From: Metaphire vulgaris
Lineage: Eukaryota; Annelida; Clitellata; Crassiclitellata; Megascolecidae
Reading direction: 5' to 3'
Assembly: GCA_018105865.1 (NCBI GenBank)
Contig: CM030859.1
Coordinates: 3,258,050-3,322,049, forward strand
Length of the DNA: 64,000 nt
Under the pieces are notes generated by a model that saw nothing but the letters and a program-made list of their open reading frames with translations, was not told where the DNA came from and did no database searches. A program made the translations under genes and the position numbers. Shown in pieces: positions 45,099 through 57,544 of the stretch (position 1 is the first letter of the stretch; the number at the start of each line of letters is the position of its first letter).

Positions 45099-45154
<56 letters not shown>
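44933..45154 (+). repeat. (CT)n/(CTGT)n polypyrimidine tract
   Basis: About 220 bp of ctctctgtctctct variants, 140 bp downstream of the stop of the 41.5-44.8 kb gene. Shadow ORFs are poly-SLS or RERE. Long pyrimidine tracts can form triplexes and stall polymerases. Confidence 0.95.
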
Positions 45155-45156
<2 letters not shown>

Positions 45157-45281
45157 ACATATCCTTATCTTCAGTCTTTATTATCTTATCCAATACCTTG
45201 CGTTCCTTTGAAACCCTTTTGTTATCTTCCACCTCTTGTCATCTTATCTCACATTTCTGTGTCAGTTTGGTATTAACCACA

Positions 45282-45654
45282 GGGGCTGTCCATTAATTAC
45301 GTCAGCAAAATAGGGCGGGCAGTTGTTGACAGGGGAGGGGTCAAGAGAAGTCAACAATTTCATTTTTTTACAAATAGGCAAAAATGGGAAATTTCATGGA
45401 ATATACTATCTGTTACAATGGAAAAAAGCCTGACGAGCAAAAAAGTCATCAGCACCATATTATGACATTTGATGAGCAAATAAATGTGGAAAAGGTCTCA
45501 TCACCGCAAAAATAATAACCTTCTAAACTTTTTAGGTGACCCGTCGCTGATTTTAGGGGGGAAGGTCAATATAGTAATTATAGAGGGCACTTATAGTTTG
45601 ACAGTTGTTGACAAGGGGGGGTCAAAAATTGTTGACATAATTAATGGGCAGCCT
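45282..45654. mobile_element. MITE with ggggctgtccattaatta TIRs
   Basis: ggggctgtccattaattacg … acataattaatgggcagcct, about 373 bp. Target duplication not resolved. Confidence 0.7.
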
Positions 45655-45744
45655 CATAGGATTACCTCTCTAATTAGTTTTCTATTCAAAGGTATTGGGC
45701 GGATTTTGTAATGTTTTAAATGCTTGTACAATTATAGTCTGATA

Positions 45745-45918
45745 CAGTGGCGGCTCCAGGATTTGGCAAGTGGGGGTTCGTTGGGGTGACAACTTCTAAG
45801 CATGAGGCCAACTATTTGTTGCTAGGTATGCAGTAGTAAGTATAGGGTCCCAACAGGGGACCACTGTGGGGCAGCCATCCAATAAGGGGACCTGGGCCCC
45901 CATGTGGAGCCGCCACTG
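45745..45918. mobile_element. hAT-like MITE (cagtggcggctcca family)
   Basis: cagtggcggctccagg … ggagccgccactg, 8/8 duplication gtctgata at 45737-45744 and 45919-45926. Confidence 0.88.
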
Positions 45919-46523
45919 GTCTGATAGAGAACTTATCAATTCTGTAGTAACGGTTGGTACTCGATGATTGGACAGTCAATCTTAACGACCACTATCGGAG
46001 TATAATGAGTTGTCATTTGATTTTCTTGTGCAGTCTATGGAACGATTTCAACGGAGTTACCGCGTTGAAGAACAGGAAAATATACGTTTATCTTGTTTGA
46101 ATTCAATACAAAAAAACAGCTGCTACTTATAGTGTATAGATGTTCAACAAATTCTACTTATGAATGTATCACCTAAAATGACGTATACGTATTAACGTGG
46201 ATTGTATGGACAATGTACATTATATAAATGACTGATTAGCGTTTGCAACGGTGCCGCCTAATATTGGCCGAACTTGTTACCCATTGAAATGCTGCCATAT
46301 TCTGCCCCTCCTCTAGAATTCTGTGAAAGTCTCATTTGATCATTAACACCCGACTAAATTTGACGTTATTGCAGTTGGGGGTTAGGATTTCCGATATTGT
46401 CACTGCTTATTCTTTGGCTATATCAGTTGCTGTATGCAGCAAAGATTACACAGTGTGAAGCAGCCCTCTTGATCCAGTTTTTACTATCTTTTTCTTGTTT
46501 AGTTGATTTCATACAATCTACAG

Positions 46524-46753
46524 CAGAGATGGCCATGGATCCATTTTTAGAACCCAATCCAACCAACCCATCAAATCTCCAACTCAACCAACCCATGCCG
46601 GTAATAGGGTTGCTTAACCCAACCCACTGTAATACATTGCAATTTCTGAAGCCATGCCTTATTTTCTAACCCAACCCAACCCACCATAGATATGTTAAAG
46701 TCTGACCCAACCCAATCCAACCCATGGGTTAACCCACTCCATGGCCATCTCTG
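46524..46753. mobile_element. hAT-like MITE (cagagatgtccatgg family)
   Basis: cagagatggccatgg … ccatggccatctctg. Flanks atctacag and acctacaa match 6/8. Confidence 0.78.
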
Positions 46754-47899
46754 ACCTACAATCTAATTTTTTTGCACAACACGTTTTGTTTCTTATGTTA
46801 GTTTGAATTTCTTTTGTGGACCAATTGGTCGAAATTATTCTAGTTAAGATTAGATGTTTATTTTACACTGTGCTAAATTTCTGGATCAAATTCATGTATA
46901 AATAACCATCCTGGATTGATGATTTTGTGTTTAACCGGTTCGTCGGTTAATTAATTTACTTTAATTTCTAAACAAAAGTGTTTAAATTTGCTCGAAAACT
47001 ATTTTTATAGTGAGCGTTATATAATTTCACAAAATTTTGCTTAATTTGCACACATATTTTCTATTAGTTTTTAAATGTATCAAATCGCCGAGGTTTATTG
47101 GTTTAATCCCGCCCCTGGTTGAAGAAAACTCCCACTAGTGGTAACATTTTTTGAACTGGGATGTGCCATTCTTTGCTGATTTTTTTACAAAATAGAACTC
47201 TGCTGTTGACTTTTCACAGTATTTGTCGCTTAAATAATGTAAATGAGGATTGATGTTTGTAATTTTCTTCGTTGACTGTTTCGTTTGGTTCAATAATTTC
47301 AAATATTTTTTTAAAGCGTCGAAACTGAATTAACGCAACTTGTTGATTTCTGGGCTCATTTCAACGATTTCTCCCTTGTTTATAACTTTATATTTACTAG
47401 AAATTCGCCGAATTCTGCCGTCCGAACATTGTTTCTTCAATTCTACGTTGAAAATTGTCGTAGTTATGTTCTTCAGTGGCGTATAGCTTTTGGCTACAAA
47501 AACGATTTATATGAAACGGGTCTAAGTTTCTGCAATATTGCCAGACAAAATGGGAGACAACTGAGGTAGGGTAACAGGACACTAAATTCGATTATAGTAA
47601 CTTTTACTCAAGTGCTCTAAACGATACTAAATCCAAGTTGCCAGTTTTATGTTATTGCAATGAAGTACTGCAAATTCAATTAAAAATATAATTTCTTTGA
47701 ATCTTATGTGTTTTATACAGTTGTTCCTCCTTTGTTGGCAGTTAATAGATTTCAAGGTATAAAATAAATTTGACGAATTCGTCGTCATTAATTGAACACC
47801 CTAATGATTGCTCTTTCCATCAAAATATATTCGTTCTCTCAACCTTTGGCCTATTCGCGGGTCTCTGGCTTTGAGCCATTGTTTCAGGCCAAATCTATT

Positions 47900-48386
47900 G
47901 CACTATATCTCAGCCATGTGAATAATGCGTTGATTTCAGGGGCGTATCCAGGAATTTGATTTGGGGGTATACATTTGGGGGTATATATTGTTATATTTAA
48001 ATTATTTAATATATATATAGCATATATTTCAGCCATGCGAATAATGCGCTAATTTCAGGGCGTAGCCAGGAATTTGATTGGGGTGGGGTACAAATTTTGG
48101 GGGTATATATTGTTGTATATATTATATGATATATATTTCTGTTATATTATGTATATAATATAATATAATATTTTATATATTGTATAATACAGCGTATATA
48201 TATTATATATACAATAATAATATATATACAGTATTGTATATATATATTGTATATATAATATATATACACTGTATTATGTATTATATATATATATATGTTA
48301 TATATAATGTATTATAAATATGCAGATTTTTGAGGGTATATATTATACTGTATACCGATATACCCCCACGTCGATACGCCCCTGGT
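47900..48386. mobile_element. hAT-like terminus (caggggcgtatcc) with (TA)n-rich interior
   Basis: caggggcgtatccagg at 47938 and cgatacgcccctg ending at 48384. The left end is locally duplicated (a second cagggcgtagccagg at about 48056). The interior is AT-repeat palindromes. No clear 8-bp duplication. Confidence 0.5.
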
Positions 48387-48557
48387 CAGTGTTTTAGTTG
48401 TCGGGGGGAGTTGGGGTTGAACCCCACAGCTAACTTTTCAACCCTCCAAAAAATCGCATATTAGATACATGCAGTTTCTGTCATTCATTGAATTTCAGTC
48501 TAATGAAAATCTCAACACCCCCCTGCAGCCAGCTAAAAATTCACAACTCCAACATTG
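48387..48557. mobile_element. gttggagttg-type MITE, hAT-like
   Basis: cagtgttttagttgtcgg … caactccaacattg. Flanks cccctggt and cccttggc match 6/8, differing by transitions. Confidence 0.68.
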
Positions 48558-48604
48558 CCCTTGGCTAATTTTCGTGAATTTGTCGCCTTTGTTTAAAACA
48601 AACA

Positions 48605-48970
48605 AGAATAAGAGCTCTGGAATGTTACGTTTGGCCAGTAATGTATAGTGGACCTGAAACTGGGAAGAAGTCTAAAGTCATGAGGAACAAACGTGAAGCT
48701 GCCGAGATGTGGTTCTTAAAAGAAAATGCTGAAAATATGGCGGACCGAAAAGAAGACAAACGAATAATAGTAGAACTTCGAGATTGCTTGCACAAAAAGG
48801 AAATTGTTGTCTACGATACGGAAAAGACAGCTTCAATTATTGGGCATATAACGAGGAAGAAGGGAATGGAAAACATGTTTTCTACTGGAAAAGTCGAAAG
48901 CAAAGGAGCTAAAGGAAGACAAAGAATGACGTACATCAACAGTTTACTGACTAACGAAAAAGCAGTATAG
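48605..48970 (+). mobile_element. LINE C-terminal fragment, plus strand
   Basis: REAAEMWFLKENAENMADRK … GHITRKKGMENMFSTGKVES, then RQRMTYINSL. This is the post-RT region of a LINE. A (TA)n run follows directly. Confidence 0.62.
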
Positions 48971-48971
48971 C

Positions 48972-48972
<1 letters not shown>

Positions 48973-49009
<37 letters not shown>

Positions 49010-49050
49010 TAAATAATATATAATATAGGCCTATATATATAATATATACT
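48973..49050. repeat. (TA)n microsatellite
   Basis: Alternating tatatata with small interruptions directly after the LINE fragment. Confidence 0.9.
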
Positions 49051-49173
49051 TGTACAGTATATAATTAGCGATGAACAACAGAGATCAATGAAAACATACA
49101 GTATAGTCGCCATGTTGAAATACATGACAGCTGAAGAAGAATATGTAAAACAGAAATTAATTAATGTTTAGTT

Positions 49174-49260
49174 CAGGGTTTCCCAAACATTTTGGAACCG
49201 CGGCCCACTTCAGCGGCTTTATAAGATGCCCGCGACCCTAATCATAGCATGTGAAAATTT
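49174..49260 (+). repeat. hAT-like end (cagggtttcccaaac)
   Basis: cagggtttcccaaacatttt, then ggaaccgcggcccactt. A sister end at 50300-50365 (caaggtttcccaaactttt) is in the same orientation. Only one terminus of each was found. Confidence 0.45.
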
Positions 49261-49659
49261 TAAAAATGCATTAGGCCATCTGGCGAACGTTAGTTGAAAA
49301 GATTCTTCTGAGTTTTAAATAAATGGCAGAACAAAAGCTCTGATTCAATTCGAATGAAAATATGGCAAATATGTTAAGCAAATTAATTCATTTTTGCCCA
49401 ATAAGACAAAAGGAGAGAAATATACATTGAAATTTCTTAAAAATTACCTTTCTTAAAATTTGCCAGGAACACACCTTTATTACGCGTTTTAAAAATCCTA
49501 TGAGTATGTCAAAATAGCTTAGCAGCCAGCATTTGTTTAAACTTTTTGCTGTGCAGAGATTACCTAATTGTTAGTGGAGTTTCAGTGCAAAATGGTCGCA
49601 ATACGCTTTTCTTGCATTATTGTGAAGTAAGATTAATTTCTAAAAGTACTATAGGTCAT

Positions 49660-49690
<31 letters not shown>

Positions 49691-50275
49691 AGCAGCTCAT
49701 AGTCCCTTCAGGAACCGTCGAGACCAGTAGCATGCTGAACGATTCTTTTCCAATTTTCGCGGTCTTGTGCCGCATGTATTGCCTCTCCAAGATTTAATCC
49801 CGTCCACTCTCTGATGTCGTCGAACATCGTCTTCTGGGCCTTCCAGGAGGGCGTGTTCCCTCCATTGTTCCCTCCATTGCAACGTTCAGAATTCTCTTCT
49901 CCTCCATGCGACTGACATGACCAAACATCTGGAGCTTCCTTTCTTTGATTGTGTTTATCACATCACTGTCGATCGTGATTCTTCTCCTTACTTCTTTATT
50001 CGTGATTTTCATTCCCCACCATATCTTAAGAAGCCGTCGGTAGCATCGCATTTCGAAAGCCAGGAGTCGCCTGCAGTCATCCTTTTTCAGTGTCCAAGTC
50101 TCGCCTCCATAAAGGAGCACAGAGAAGACACAGACTCGTAAAAGTTGGAGCTTTGTCTTGAGGGAGATCTTTCCAGAGCTCCATAGTTTGCCAAGGCGAC
50201 CCAATGCTGAGCTGGCCAGACCAATCCTCCTCCTAATCTCCTGACTACAGTTCCCATCTGCACGCACCATGCTTT
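49660..50275 (-). mobile_element. LINE 3' end, minus strand, with (GAT)n(CTG)n tail
   Basis: The minus-strand 158-residue open frame includes EIRRRIGLASSALGRLGKLW, LLYGGETWTLKKDDCRRLLA and ERKLQMFGHVSRMEEKRILN, a post-RT LINE region. The tail is seen as (ATC)n(AGC)n at 49657-49695. The best-preserved LINE fragment here. Confidence 0.78.
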
Positions 50276-52436
50276 CCAGATATGCAAACTACTATAGGTC
50301 AAGGTTTCCCAAACTTTTTGGAACTGTGCGACTCACTCCAGAGGCTTTGTAGCATGCCGCGATACTGCAAACTTATCCTTAACTAAAATTAGATAAAACA
50401 CTAATCATTTTAATATATAAGCTGTGTATGGAGAATTGCAGGCATATAAATGTCTTAAAACCATAGATGGTGCAAACGTTTTTACGTTTCCTATTCTCAT
50501 AAAAACGCGTTTTGTGCGTTTTTTTATTTCTTTGCGTTTTTTGTTGTGTTTTTCAACGACTTTTGCAATATGGTATCAGTTGCGGTTCGAGTACTATACT
50601 GTAGTTCTATGCATTGTTGTTTCCGCCATTCCTCTCGGGCTTTGTGTGCTTCTCTTCTCAATTCGTTGTTTAGTCTTTTATATTCTTGTTGTTACGTCAT
50701 ACTTTAGGGAGTCTGACTTTTTGTTACGTCGCGTTACGTAGGAGAATGGGGTCAAAAAGTGCCAAAATTGCGTTATGTCATTTATGGACGACTCCAAAGT
50801 GGTTAACCAAAATTTTTTATATGTTGGCTTGGGGATGGAAATCCCCCCTAAAAAGTGTGGAGCGACAAATCTTGTCCCCAAACATTTCAACCCCCCCCCC
50901 AATGTCAAAGTGGCTAGAAAAAACACTGACCAGCGCGTTTTTTGTTTGTCTTTACTTATCTCTTCCTCTGTGACCGACACTAGCGCCAGGCTTTCTGTTG
51001 CTGTAATCCCAAAATCCCTAAGATTGTTTTTACACATCAGCCGCACTTTAAACTTTGATGAATGATGCGGATAAATAGTGGAATGAAAATTCATATATTC
51101 GTTCCAAAGCATTTTGCTGCAAACTTCAGCTCCCTTCGTTTGAGCCATTTGGACCAATAGAGGTTAGGCAACTGAGCCTCAGGCCTTTTCATAGATTAAT
51201 CAGAAAGCTTAAGGAAGGTGTGCTTTGATGGAATTCCGCGCAACTAAAAAGTAACAAATTCCAAAGTCGGCTTCTATATTTAACCATTTTATTTGCAAAT
51301 TAACGTCGCTCAATTTAATCGTGGAGTCTTTAATCTTCTTATTTCCGTGAAAATCTGGCGAAATTTCCACTTTCGGATCGTCACTACTTTTGGAAGAAAA
51401 TATTTCGTATTGCACTTTTTTGAAACACCATATACCGTAGGGTCTTCAGGAAGTTGTCATTATAAACTTATATATTGGAGTTCCCAGAAACCATTAGTTT
51501 TTAAGGTACAGTTGATAGTCAAGTGCAAATATCTTAGTGAGGCGAGATAAGATCATAGTTGCTAATCATTCGTTATCGCCGGGCAGGGTGGCTTGGTACA
51601 AGTGGATAAAATGGCTAAATTAATTGAAGTTTACCACTTTACGATGACCATTTATCGGCTGTGTTATCATTATCCAAAAACTAAGACGTTAAGAGAAATT
51701 TGTGGTGAATAGCAAGAACTTATGGTTTCCCCAAAATTCAAAAATTAAAATTATTGTTTCATCCACAGCACTCTCATATTATCCAAACTTTCACTAGTTT
51801 TTTAGGGCCTATATTTGAATCATCGTTTTTGTTCAAATGCTAGGCCAAACACGATTACATTTAAAATCTATAAATTTTCCAAAATAGGAAAAAGTAAAAA
51901 ATGTGTCTGTTAAATCTAGTGAAGAGTGGCATCTTAGCTATTTATAATAAAACAGTTAAATGAAAATACACTCCAAAGCATTTTGCTCCCAACATTAACA
52001 AACGACTGACATATTCATTTGCTATCCTATTTATTATTTAGCGGTCTACAACAATATTTATAATTTTATCCTACGGCTTAATAAAGGGGTACTTTATACA
52101 ATTGAACAGAACTAAATAGCAAGACATATTAAAGTCGGAATTATTCTTACGCAGTGTTTCGTAAAATCTGGACCCATTTGTATTTTGTGTAAAACTTGTC
52201 CAGATGCAATCCGATATTAATGAAAAGTATATCTAGCGTTCGCTAGAAAATTTGCTCTTTTAGATTATGATTAACGGTTGCATTTTAGTAAATAGTCTAC
52301 GTACAGCGCAATATAATTACAGTTTAAAAAATTATGTTCCGGCACTTGAAAAAACCCAAATCTTTACCTTGTTGATCCCTGCGTCAAGGTGAATAGTGGG
52401 CAGGCCTACCAATGGAACGTATTGCTTACTGCGGAT

Positions 52437-52623
52437 CAGAGATATTTCTAGGATTGTGAATTTAGGGGGTGTCGACCTCAAATTGGGGGGGATGTCCGGA
52501 GCTAATTAGTATGTATTTTGTATGTATACCATTGTCACATTACCAAATTTGGGGGATGTCACCTCAAATTGGGGGGTGGTGCTGATCTCTGGGAGTGTTG
52601 CGGATTGTGTAAAAATATCCCTG
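52437..52623. mobile_element. hAT-like MITE (cagggttatttctagg family)
   Basis: Starts cagagatatttctagg and ends aaaaatatccctg. Flanks ctgcggat and ctacggat match 7/8. Confidence 0.78.
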
Positions 52624-52988
52624 CTACGGATCTTCTGCCAGAATTTAAGCCCCCTCCCGATAGCAGCCTCGATTTCATAATCTTAATTCTAAATATTACC
52701 AAAAACACGCTTCTATGAGAGTCACTACATAGCGTCGGTTTGTGAGTTTAATATAGAAAACTTGATGGGATTTTTTATTGTCTCATATAAATTCCGCGAC
52801 AATAATTCAAGCATCTGTCCATCTGGCGAACACAATTGACAATAGAATCTCGATTTTTGGATGAACGTTTAATTTATGCGAATTAAAATTCACTGAATAA
52901 ATTATTGAGCAACAAAATTAGGCCTATACATTCTGTAGAATCTCTTAACCGCCTGGTACTGTAATAGCAGCTTCGCCAACAGTAGGCC

Positions 52989-53191
52989 CAGTGTTTAAAT
53001 CTAGACTCCTGGACTCCGGGGGCTGACAAAGCCTGGGAGGACTATCAAAGCCGTGGGGAAACTGACAAAGCTGGGGGAATTCTGCTAGGGGCTGCTGTTA
53101 GTTGATGTAGTATGCAAACATTTTCGGGAGAATTTTAAATTTTCGTGAGGGAAGGGCAATTTTCCCCGGAAACGGCCTAGATTGAACCCTG
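52989..53191. mobile_element. hAT-like MITE (cagtgtttaatctag family)
   Basis: cagtgtttaaatctagac … cctagattgaaccctg. Flanks agtaggcc and aatagacc match 6/8. Confidence 0.8.
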
Positions 53192-53894
53192 AATAGACCT
53201 AATGGCTTAATGTTCCAGGCAAAATGCTTTGAAATGTATTGTCATTACACTATTTTTCAGCAACAATCATCATAAATAGATATTGTATTGGCTAACAGAG
53301 CTTTTGTTGCGATTAATTAGCAGGTTTTCCATGTACTCAACGAATATTCAAAGAAAAATAGCCAATCACATTTAGATTGACCAAGACAAAAAAAATTCAA
53401 AAAAACAGGGCATGTACTTTACAGCAAATTGCATTCGACCCTTTAAGGCAAGGAATTCTAATACATACATATCCATACTCAACGTACACACCCAAGGTTT
53501 ATTCATTTTCCCAAAATTTTCATTAAATAAAATTCACCCAAAGTATCTGTTGGCCAGTTAATGCACTGTATACTAGTTTTTACATGAAAACAAGAGGATG
53601 GAAATACATTCCAAAGCATTTTGCTCAGCGCATTAAACTAGGAATGTCTTAAAGTTTCGGCTACGAATGCCTAGGCTTTACGTTTTATGGTCTTATTGAC
53701 TAGTTTAATTAAGGTGTAACTGATACCACCGCCGAAAACTAAATAGGAAGACATTTTAAGACGCGTTCTCATCATTACTTAATTTACGTACAAAACAATA
53801 AATAAATATGCTGAATTTTATGATGGTACTTTCGATTTAATTTAGTGAAGATGCTATTTCAATTTTTACACGAAATTCTTGATTTTATTGCATA

Positions 53895-54020
53895 TTGTGT
53901 TCGCCAGATGGCAAGATCATATTGTGGTCTATTCTATTCTATTCTACTTGATAATTTATGTAGCGCTATAGCATGGCCAGGGCCAAAGGCAAGAGCGTTG
54001 TGTTCGCCAGATGGCGAGAT
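53895..54020 (+). repeat. Direct copies of tgtgttcgccagatggc
   Basis: tgtgttcgccagatggcaag at 53896 and tgtgttcgccagatggcgag at 53999; inverted or partial copies at 49270, 52825 and 58525. Unknown family. Confidence 0.45.
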
Positions 54021-54245
54021 ATGCTGTAAGTAACGGACTTAAAATTAAAGAATATATAATCCCTTAAACTGTTTTCTATGATTTTCAAGCGAACGGAGTT
54101 CATTTGGTAATTTTTAGTTTATAGAGAATATTGAAGCGAAAGTTTCTCAGTTTTGCTGCCTAATTCCAACAGGCGTTCTCTGTTATTAGTATTGGAGATG
54201 GTTCTCAGGGTCTTGTCTATGGAAGGAATAGCGAATTTTAAATTA

Positions 54246-54680
54246 GAAGTAAGTGAGATCTTGTGAATTTCTATAGCGCTTTCAAGAGCAGCACCGAAGT
54301 AACTCCTTATTCCAAGACTCTTGACCTTAGTATGAAGTACATGTAGCTATAGGCAAAGATGGGGGTCATTTATTCAGGGTCATTTAATTAAAATGGTCAA
54401 TGTGGTTGCGATGTTACAGCTCTGGAGGAAATTATTTTGCTCAAAAGAAATGCTTTTAGTTTAGAAAGAAAAAACTCGAGAAGGGAAAGACATTTTGACT
54501 AAGAATTTGTAACTTGACCATGATGTGGAGGGATGCTGGAATTGAGTTCCAAAGTTCTGTCACAGCAAATGAAAAGTACGGTTGCAAATTTTGATAGATG
54601 ATTGATTCAGAGGACGAAGGAGAGTTACACAAGAGGAAGATCGAGTGGATCCAGGATGTTATGGGATTATCAGACTTCAT
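54246..54680 (-). mobile_element. 3' end of the ttactt-tailed LINE, minus strand
   Basis: Minus-strand SPSSSESIIYQNLQPYFSFA, then VTELWNSIPASLH, matching the C-terminal LINE motif. Same family as 7840-8395, ending with the shared 3' UTR at 54246-54300. A tetranucleotide array begins at its truncated 5' end. Confidence 0.68.
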
Positions 54681-54930
54681 TCATTCATTCATTCATTCAT
54701 TCATTCATTCATTCATTCATTCATTCATTCATTCATTCGTTCGTTCGTTCGTTCGTTCGTTCGTTTTCGTTCGTTCGTTCGTTCGTTCGTTCGTTCGTTC
54801 GTTCGTTCGTTCGTTCGTTCGTTCGTTCGTTCGTTCGTTCGTTCGTTCGTTCGTTCGTTCGTTAGGTTTCGTTCGTTCGTTAGACTGGTTCGTTCGTTTT
54901 GTAAAATGAGTTCGTTCGTTAGGTCATCGG
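54678..54930 (+). repeat. (TTCA)n to (TTCG)n tetranucleotide array
   Basis: About 15 ttca units change sharply to about 35 ttcg units with a few interruptions. Reading frames give FIHS then FVRS repeats in all three frames, an artefact. A second (TTCA)n block is at 54965-55020. Confidence 0.95.
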
Positions 54931-55236
54931 TATAATTTTATATTTTATCATTCGTTCTTCATTATCATTCATTCGATTCATTCATTGATTCATCAGTCGA
55001 TTCATTCATTCATTCATTCAACGGAAGTCATTCATTCCGATTTCATTCCGGTGTTTCTGGAGCTATTTAGCATTAAGGGTAGGCTGCGGATAACATGTGA
55101 ATCAACCATTTGAAAATGAGTTTAGGTCATCGGTGGCGCAGATATTTTCGATGTTTCTAGCGATATCATCAAGTCGATGGCAGTTTGCAATTGAAGTCGT
55201 AACGATTTCTCCGGTGTTTCTAAGGTCCACGGACAG

Positions 55237-55355
55237 TGCGTAGGCAGGATTTCCGGGGGAAGAGGGAATTTTCAAAACAAATTTCGAATCGATAAGCGAC
55301 CCCAGCAGGGGTTTTTCCCCGGCTTTTCCAGTCCCGGAGTCCAGGAAATTAAAAC
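55237..55355. mobile_element. Degraded cagtgtttaatctag-family fragment
   Basis: Shares ggatttccgggggaa, ttttccccggcttttcc and cccggagtccaggaa with the family. Terminal ends are lost. A copy of gataacatgtgaatcaacca lies on each side (about 55090 and 55363), a possible duplicated flank. Confidence 0.5.
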
Positions 55356-56037
55356 TGGTTACGGATAACATGTGAATCAACCATTTGAGTCCCGATTAGA
55401 AGGTGCAGAACGGATCGATGTTTGTAGAGATATCCTGCAAGTCAGGCGTTGTAATTGAGGAAGAACTGGTAACATCAAAATAAAAATTAGATCTTGAGTT
55501 ATGAATAAACATTTAAAACAAAATTCTGACCGAACTAAAAAGAACACAACACGATTATGTTGCGTGAAATTACTTTTTACAGTGTTAAAAGATTAGGTTC
55601 TGATGGAAGCACACTTCTGAACGTGTTTCTGTTTGGCTTCATTCAGAATCAATGAACACCCTCTTTAAGCATAGTCAAAGTCAAATAAATATGGGACAAT
55701 CGCTTCACCAATAAAGCAAAAAGTTCGTAAAACTCATTTAAAACCGAACAGTATAATTCACATCAAAATGTTTCCCGATGGAAAATGTTTCCATTTAAAC
55801 GCAAAATTAATTTTATATGAATCTATACATCGAAGGCCGACGAAGAAAATTTGCCGTGAATTCGTGAAACTGAAACGACTTCCGAAGGTGGTGATTTCTG
55901 GATACGCCCCAAATGATCCAAGTATATCCGTTAGTTTGGCGGAGTAAACGGACGCCATAAGAAGTCAGATAATGTTGTGCCTAAATGAGGTAGACGAGCA
56001 ACCAGGGCAGCCAGGGCCGTCTATGGGTGCTAGGCAA

Positions 56038-56215
56038 AAATGTCAGCGGACAAAATGTCATGGGGACAAAATGTCATGGGAACAACATGTCAGCGGACAT
56101 AATGTCAGCGAGCAAAATGTAACCCCTAACCCTAACCCCAGCCCTAAGCCAGACATTTTGTCCGCTAACATTTTGTCCCTATGACATTTTGTCCCCATGA
56201 CATTTTGTCCGGCCA
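56038..56215. mobile_element. Small foldback element of gacaaaatgtc repeats
   Basis: Left agcggacaaaatgtcatggg units, right acattttgtcccctatgac-type units in inverse complement, and a taaccctaaccc-like centre. Reminiscent of, but different from, 16810-17625. Confidence 0.6.
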
Positions 56216-56510
56216 CGCCGTCTATGTATAGTGTCATAGCAGACATACAGTTGTCTTTGCATGAAACAATGGTTAGAGACGGCGTTCGCTTTTCTCGTTG
56301 CTCGAGGATTAACGCTATTTTCAATGATTGTCTCCATGGTAACGGTAGGCGGTTAAGACCAATGTTATGACCGAGGAGCGCTAACTTTAAGAATTCAAAT
56401 TATACGGCTTCTCCATTTATGAGAAAATAATCTAAAGTAAAATGCTTCTCGAACGGTGCTAAGAAATAAGACTAATTGTTGAGATCACTGTTTCAAAGTG
56501 TTTCAAAATG

Positions 56511-56554
56511 GTTTTCACACAGGCTTACTTAGCCTCCTAAACCACTTCAAATCA

Positions 56555-56612
<58 letters not shown>
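56511..56612 (+). mobile_element. SINE A tail with (ATT)n
   Basis: ttttcacacaggcttactta … aaaccacttcaaatcac, followed directly by (ATT)n to about 56610. 5'-truncated. Confidence 0.65.
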
Positions 56613-57105
56613 AAGGCAACTCATTGATCAGCATTATACCTCCTCCTGAGTGTGAAAAGAACATTTGAAAACACCGATTTTGACAAAGGTTTTACTTCGT
56701 GTCCCTCTCGCTCCTTCTGTCTCTGTGACTGTCTCTCTTCTCCCTTTATGCATCATGTATTTTTTGGTATTAAATAGCGAAATGAAACTGCATTCACAAG
56801 CATTTTGCTGTGGATAAACGACATGCTAATGTGTATAATTGATTATATCAGAATTGATTTTGCAAGTAAAATTCAAACAGCCTAATGGCCCTATCATTAA
56901 GAATAAATCCAGCTGTAAATGATCTTTCAGACGATGTTTCGTAATTTTATGAAGTAAATGATCGCTGGTATAAACAGGAAAGAAGGTCCTCAAAAGAAAT
57001 ACAATGTGTTCATATTTAACTTCGCTCTTGGTTATGTCTGCATATATCGAAATAGATGTGTTTGTTCATTTAAACGCGTCCGTCTCAAAAAGTTTACGAT
57101 GAGTG

Positions 57106-57411
57106 CAGTGTTTAATCTAGGCCGTTTCTTGAGGAAAATCGCCCTTGACACAATCCTAATTAGGCAACTAATTGTTCTTTTCAATTACAATTAGCAAGCT
57201 ATTCATTAGAATTAGAATTAGAATTAGAATATTTTTGGAATATTAGCATGGACTAACAGCTAATTAGAAATTGAATTACCCATCACTGAAATGAAACTGC
57301 ATTCACAAGCATTTTGCTGTGGCTTTGACTGACCAAGTTCCCCAGGCTATATTTTGACGATGTTTCTCCCCACCCCGGAGTCCAGGAGTTCATATTTAAG
57401 ATTAAACACTG
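57106..57411. mobile_element. hAT-like MITE (cagtgtttaatctag family) with internal insertion
   Basis: cagtgtttaatctaggcc … agattaaacactg, 8/8 duplication gatgagtg at 57098-57105 and 57412-57419. About 200 bp of unrelated sequence, including gaattagaattagaatta, fills the middle. Confidence 0.85.
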
Positions 57412-57544
57412 GATGAGTGTCTAACTTGGTGGTTAGGCGAGTGAGCCTTATTTTTTGAGAGCTAAGATCGCTCAAAGATGGGGCGGGAAGTTAGAAGAGT
57501 GAAAACAACGCTGGACGATTAATATCTTAAGTTTGTAATTCTCC

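Larger units (their letters stand above)
51086..53790 (+). repeat. Dispersed ~200-bp repeat with a conserved caaagcattttgct core
   Basis: Copies begin at about 51100, 51970 and 53608 (+), with an inverted core at 53220 and more distant ones at 56785 and 57297. The core acattccaaagcattttgct is well kept. About 100-113 bp downstream, three copies share a second block (aactaaatag.aagacat). The rest is diverged. Nature unknown. Confidence 0.45.

Noticed and set aside
44888..45276. ORFs rich in SLSLS or RERERE on both strands
   Set aside because: (CT)n tract; open in several frames only because the repeat lacks stops.
54598..54935. FIHS/FVRS repeat proteins in three frames
   Set aside because: Tetranucleotide array gives the same peptide in every frame.
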